A stretch of DNA of 64,000 nt, taken from positions 1,584,001-1,648,000 of the forward strand of contig OW028585.1 in the NCBI GenBank assembly GCA_932294295.1, read 5' to 3'. The translations under genes and the position numbers were made by a program. Below are positions 36,001 through 42,000 of the stretch, piece after piece. Within the stretch, counting starts at the first letter, position 1, and each line of letters starts with the position of its first letter. Under the pieces are notes generated by a model. It searched no databases and was not told the DNA's origin. It worked only from the letters and a program-made list of their open reading frames with translations. The stretch is from Alitta virens. Its lineage: Eukaryota > Annelida > Polychaeta > Phyllodocida > Nereididae.

Positions 36001-39000
36001 TGGGGCAGTGGACCAATGAACTGAAGGGGGATCAGTTCATCTCCCGCTTTGTCAGTAGCGGACCGAAATCCTATGCGTACTTGACGAATGCTGAAGCGGG
36101 GGACTACAAAACTCAAGGGCTTCACATTAAACCATGAAGTCTCAAAACTCTTAAACTGTGACAGCATTTTTCGCCTAGTGCTTTTCTGGGCCGACCCTGA
36201 CAACAATCCACTTGCCCCAGATGAACAGCCCCATGTCGAGGTGGGTTATAGTAAAATTAGACGTGACAAGTATCAGTTTAAACTTTTCAGCCGCGACGAA
36301 CTTAAGAAGTTCAGAGTAACATATTCAAAACATCGTCTGCTACCTGGAACATATGATACTGAACCGTATGGTTTTTAGTGTAGACCATTTTTGGCCCTTT
36401 TAACCCCGCCTGGAAAATCTTGTTACATAATTGTCTCAACACTACGAAATATACCATCTTTTTTTTAATAATGTGAATTAATTGTTCTGTAGTTTTAGTG
36501 TTTTCTGTATTAGTGTTAATAGCATCATTCATTTAAAGTAACGGTTGTTTTTTCGATAAATTATAGTCATTGTGCTTTTTTAAACCGAAAATATTGACTT
36601 TTTTACTCTTTTTTATTATTTGCCTTTTTTTACTCGAATATCTTGTTACATAATTGTCTCAACACTACGAAATATACCATCTTTTTTTTAATAATGTGAA
36701 TTAATTGTTCTGTAGTTTTAGTGTTAATAGCCTCATTCATTTAACAGTGTATACGAGTATGAGTGTATCTGTCCTGTAAATTACCTAGAAATGTATCTGT
36801 GATATATATGTATATAACCTCATGTGACTGTAATGAAATAGTATTCTCGACAACTCGATTGGCCGATGGACAGTGGTTTGGTACGAAGTAACGGTTGTTT
36901 TTTCAATAAATTATAGCCATTGCGCTTTTTTAAACCGAAAATATTGACTTTTTACTCTTTTTTATTATTTGAGTTTTTTTAACATGCAAAACAATATGAG
37001 TAAGAACAAAAGCACATGCAAGTGTGAGAGTATGAGAAGGAAGCATAAGTAATTTACTGTGTTTTTACAGTTTGGGGCCTTTTCAATAACATGAAAGTCA
37101 CAGGCAACCTTTTTTTTGTGAAAAAAGGAAAATAAACAAAAAATCAATTGTACTCATTTTGAAATATTTATTAAAAAGGACAAAAAATAAATTACACAGC
37201 TGCCTGAGGTTCAGACTGTTTCTGAGCAGCCTTTGCTTTTAAAACAATGTCATAGCAAAAATCAATCAATCGTTCAGAGAGATGTTCAGTGGTTATGATA
37301 GACTGTACAATCTGCTCCTCGGTTTTAACTACACCGCCCAAGTATACAAAAATATCGAAAATTTCACTATGAAATACAGTCTTTTATGCTCGACCATAGA
37401 AGCAACAGCCTTGACAATCCTCAGTACACTGTCTCTGGTTGTTGTATCATCGATAATGCCCCTGACGACTGCGACTGAGGGGGGTGTCATAAGTACATCC
37501 GTCATGCTGCTACCTGACTGATCGATCAGGTGCCTGTAGAACACACGCTGTGTGATTTCAAGCTTTGAAGGCCTCAGCATCGTGACGGGTTCCAGGGTGT
37601 ATGCACTGGGTTCCATGTCCTCTCCAGGCGATGTCTCAATATAGCTCTGGACACTGGCTTCACATTGCTCGCGAGTGAGGTATAAGTTGAGAGACCTGAG
37701 ACCTCTTTTTTCGATAAACCATCTGTAGCACCTGACCGTGGGGCATTCATCATGATGGCTGTACTTGGTGTCATCAGCTGCACCTGGCTGTGGTGTACTT
37801 ATAACGACGTGTAGTTTGTCATATGAAGATAGAAGTTTTTCGAACTCCTCCACTCGTAGATTGATAGCATTACTATGCATATATTCAGTGCAATCTGTAA
37901 TGTCCTCCTGTTCAGTCTTAGGGTGTAGCACAGACAGAAAGTACAGCTCCTCCTTGTTGTACTTTTGGAACTTCGTAATCATCAGAAACTGCTTCTTAGT
38001 CAGACGTAGCTGCTTTGACATTCGATGCACAAGAGCATCGAGCAGCTCAGTGGACGCTTCTTTCATTTTCTCGAAGGACTTCTTCGCAATGTGAACATTA
38101 CGCCACTTGCCTGTATCTTCATTGTGCCTCGATAAGGTTATGTACCCCGTCTTGTATTGTCGAGCGGCATGAGCGATGACTCTTGTCTTCTCAGACAGGC
38201 ATATAGTCATTCCACTGGAACCTTGAGGAGTCTGTGCATCAAGCTGTGTGTTGGCCATATTGACTGCCGAGTGTATCTTTTTCCACGAACGAAGTGAATG
38301 ACTGCGATGCTTCCAACGCTTCCTTATATACCCGATAGTGTATACGTGTGGCCAACGTTTATGTAAATGTCATTGTAATGAGGTATTACTCGGCCAATCA
38401 AACGACACACTAGGTGCTTTTTCAGCCTCGAGGGTATAAAATCTGAGCAGTAACAAATGATGCTCTTTAGCATGTCACTCGCAGCGATTGACAGCATGAA
38501 CATATCCATCAGCTGTCAAAATGCTAGCGTTTACGAGTAGCCAATGTTGGCTGGGGGAGCATTATTCCCAGTGAATAAGACAAGAGTGCAGTCCAAAGAT
38601 TACTGTCACCATTACGCATTGTGAGGTTAACTATACACGTGATAATGACAATATATAGAATCACAACTTGACAAATAAAAATAACCTCGTTCTTAGGCAG
38701 AAGCCTACCGAAAAGTTTCCAGTCGCTCATACTCCTTATTGGACGAATATCTAAAAGACTGGGCGAGATATGAGTGTCAGAATCAAGGTCGACATTTTCA
38801 TATTTCTCTTCCGAATGTTCAGGAGCTGCACCTTCCATGAATTTCTCTGTAACGTCCTCACCTTCCATTGTACAGAGTTCAAATGAATAAAAGAATGCGT
38901 GCAGTAACGTTATAAGATGTATACACATGTATTACGCAATAAACTGAGGTAGAAGACTCACTATGTCACTAAGACATAGTTAGGATTAAGTGTCAAAATG

Positions 39001-42000
39001 CGTGTCGCATGACCTGAAGCTATTTACATTTTCAAATCAGTGATACACCCTAGGGGTTTGAAACATCAAAAGAACATTTCACATTAATTAGCATAAATAT
39101 GACATTGCCTGGGGCATAATTTGAGAGGCCCAGGCTCAGTGACCACAGCTCAGTATGATAACGTGCCCTGGGGGGCCAAAATCCGCCATATTGTGTTATC
39201 ATCCGGGCCTGTATGTAGTAATGCCACCTTAAGCTAAATCACTTCTACTACAGTAACCTTCCATAACTTTTAAACTGCATTGGCAAATGCATTGCAATCA
39301 CAGCCACTGACAGCTGTTGAAATATACATGAGAATGATACCATATAATCTAATGCCACCTTTAGCTAAATCACTTCTACTACAGCCACCTTCCATAACTT
39401 GTAAACTACATTGGCAAATGCATTGCAATCACAGCCACAGACAGCTGTTGACATTCACACGAGAATGATACCATATATTGCAATGCCACCCTAAGTTAAA
39501 CCACTTCTACTACAGTTTAAAGTTTCATGAAATTTTGGAAGTGTCTGAATACGTTTTGGTGTGACTATAGAAAGAATTGTAAATTAGGGTCAGCATGAAC
39601 ATTTTCTGGATGCAGGATCAAGATTAAGATTAATCGCATTTAAGACTTAATCAATAAAACGTTTTTGTCAATTATCGCTTTCTTAGCAACATATATCTGG
39701 ATGGCATCAGTACCAACTCTTTGAGATATCCCTTTCCTTCAACTGTTCATTCATTATTGGCATTCAAATATAATGATTTTTTTTAGGAATGCATATTTAG
39801 AAGCTACCAGAGTAAGACAAAAATTGGATTAGGGTATCGTGTCAAAGATTCAAATCTCATTTCACCCATACAGTGGTCGAATTGTATGTACGACAACACG
39901 AAAAGTAAGTAATATATCTATATATGCATTTATGTATCTATGTATCTATGTATCTATCTATTTATCTATATATCTATGTATTTGTATCTATCTATGTATG
40001 TATCTATCTAGCTTTCTATCTATGAATCTATGTATCACAGATTTGCTGTTAATAATAACTATTGGCTCAGTCCAGTAGTGGTTGAATTAGCCATATTTAT
40101 ATCATATCGCTTTTATTCTGAATTTCATGGATTTGCCCCTTGACATGAAACCAACGAGTTAATGGCAAATTAATTAAATATCTAGCTATTGATTGCAATT
40201 AAGTGGCAAACATTTGGCTTCGAGGACTGCATACTATTTTATAGTATTTTCCCTGTTATTGATTTTTATTAAATACTGAATTAAAAAATTCTCTTTTTCT
40301 TATCACAGTGGCGGAAGTGCCTGAATTTAACATTTCAGCCAAGCCCACCTCGCTCATTCTCAAACTGGGCAATGGGGTGTCACCGTGCAAAAAGATCGGA
40401 CGCTATTTTGAAAGTTACGCTGCAGAAATATACACCAATTATACTACTCGAGGTAAAATTCCAGGTAAGGTAGCCTTATGTGAGGGTTTTTTTTCCAGAA
40501 ATTTCAATGAACTCATCTTTAAAATGAATTATCTTAATCTGACACCAGCACACTATTCATACTGCTTTTGTGATTGGATTGCAATTAGTAAGAAGACACT
40601 ACTTTAACCAGACCAGGTTTGTGAAATGATTCCCAGGTACTATAACTGATGACATTTTGGCCCCAATTTTGGCCAGAAATTGGCACTTAATTGGCAGGGG
40701 CATATCCAGGAATTTGTAAAGGGGGAGGGGTGAAGTAATAGGCACCGGAGGCAAACCCCTTGTAGGGTCATACATGGCAATCAAAAAGGGGTGCGGGCCG
40801 CCCCCCTTGTGCCTACTTCTGGGTTCGCCTATGATTGAGCCAACATTGGTCCTATGTGGATGACCATGGGCTTACTTAGCCATGTTAATATTTTATCAAA
40901 CGAGAAGTGTGAGCAGAAATGACTTTTTATTATGATGTTGAGGAAACAAACATCTAAATGTAACCTGAGATTAGAGTGCCACATGGAATGAGATCATTCG
41001 TATTAATTCATTCTCTGTCGACTGTATTGACCATTCTGAAATAACAATACTTTTAAATTGAAACCGTTTCAGCACAAGTTGTAAATGGCTCAAGTTTTTT
41101 GTTCCAGTTAAAGTTGTTCAGCTGAACAGGAAGGAGAAGGAGTATGTCATTTCACAGCTAGAAAGTAGTCACTTCTACAATATTGCAATTATTGGAATTG
41201 CCAAGGAAAAGAGAGTGCCAATAGCCCATCAAGAGACTGCCACTACTGGTAAGGTTTGAACATGAGATTGAAAACAAACAAAGACAGTTATAATTTGAAG
41301 TAATTTGTTGACTTTCATACTTTTACTTCATAGAACTATATCATATGTCAATATAAGTTTTAAATACAGAAAATATCAGTGAAATTTTTGTAAATAGCGA
41401 CTATTGTGTGGCATTGTATGCTTCTACTGGTAAAGCCTGTTAATCGTGAGATTGAAATTGTTGTATAAAAGCTGTACTATATTTGACATCTTTTTGTTTC
41501 ATCAATACTTTCAGCGCAGGAAAACAGTATGGCATATGTTCCAAGCACAGTGGTCATAGGAATTCTAGCTTGTACAGTCATCGTCCTTGGTGTCTGGTGA
41601 GTTTTTTTGTATTTTCTAGCATCATCCTTAGTGTCTCGTGAGCTTTGTGTATTTTCATCATAGGAATTCTAGCTTCTACAGTCATCATCCCAGTGTCTGG
41701 TGAGTTTTTTGTATTTTCGTCATGGTAAATTCTAGCTTCTACAGTCATCATCCCTAGTGTCTGGTGAGTTTTTTTATTTTCGTCATGGGAATTCTAGCTT
41801 GTGCACTCACCGTCCTGAGTGTCTGGTGAGTTCTTTGTATTTTCATAAAGACTGTAATTTATTTTTTATTTTGATTTGTAAAGAACTTGATCAGATAACT
41901 AAGGACATATTGGTCCATTGTCAGTTCGACAAAATTGGTGTTACAACCAATCGCACTTATGGCCAAATTAGTTGACCTGGCAGGGTATATTAGTTTATTT

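Larger units (their letters stand above)
19250..39219. mobile_element. Maverick/Polinton, 19,970 bp, full length
   Basis: The termini are inverted repeats starting ACTACATACAGGCCC, flanked by direct AATGCC (19244-19249 and 39220-39225), the 6-bp duplication known for Polintons. It encodes the diagnostic set: protein-primed PolB, retroviral-like integrase, packaging ATPase, adenain-like protease, and major and minor capsid proteins. Gene order is a minus-strand structural block (21.5-30.0 kb), a plus-strand PolB unit (30.0-36.4 kb) and two minus-strand genes near the right end. Length and content match intact Polintons (15-20 kb). Lesions: a stop codon in MCP and single-base frameshifts in PolB and in the 37-kb gene. 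Confidence 0.96.
19105..39567. mobile_element. TIR element made of 131-bp tandem units, split by the Polinton
   Basis: The outer ends are inverted repeats: CAGTCACACCAATAG and TATTCAGACACTT on the left, their inverse near 39539-39567. Between them are 131-bp tandem units: AATGCC recurs at 39220, 39351 and 39482, exactly 131 bp apart, and one unit lies left of the Polinton. A second, inverted copy of the same element is at 53760-54045. The Polinton target site falls within a unit. Confidence 0.7.

Noticed and set aside
39220..39567. CRISPR array from the 131-bp repeats
   Set aside because: Units are contiguous tandem copies with no spacers, in an animal intron.
40453..40464. Exon 12 ending at the first donor (40452)
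   Set aside because: Both donors keep the frame, but GTAAGG at 40465 fits the consensus better and retains the linker. The earlier one remains possible.
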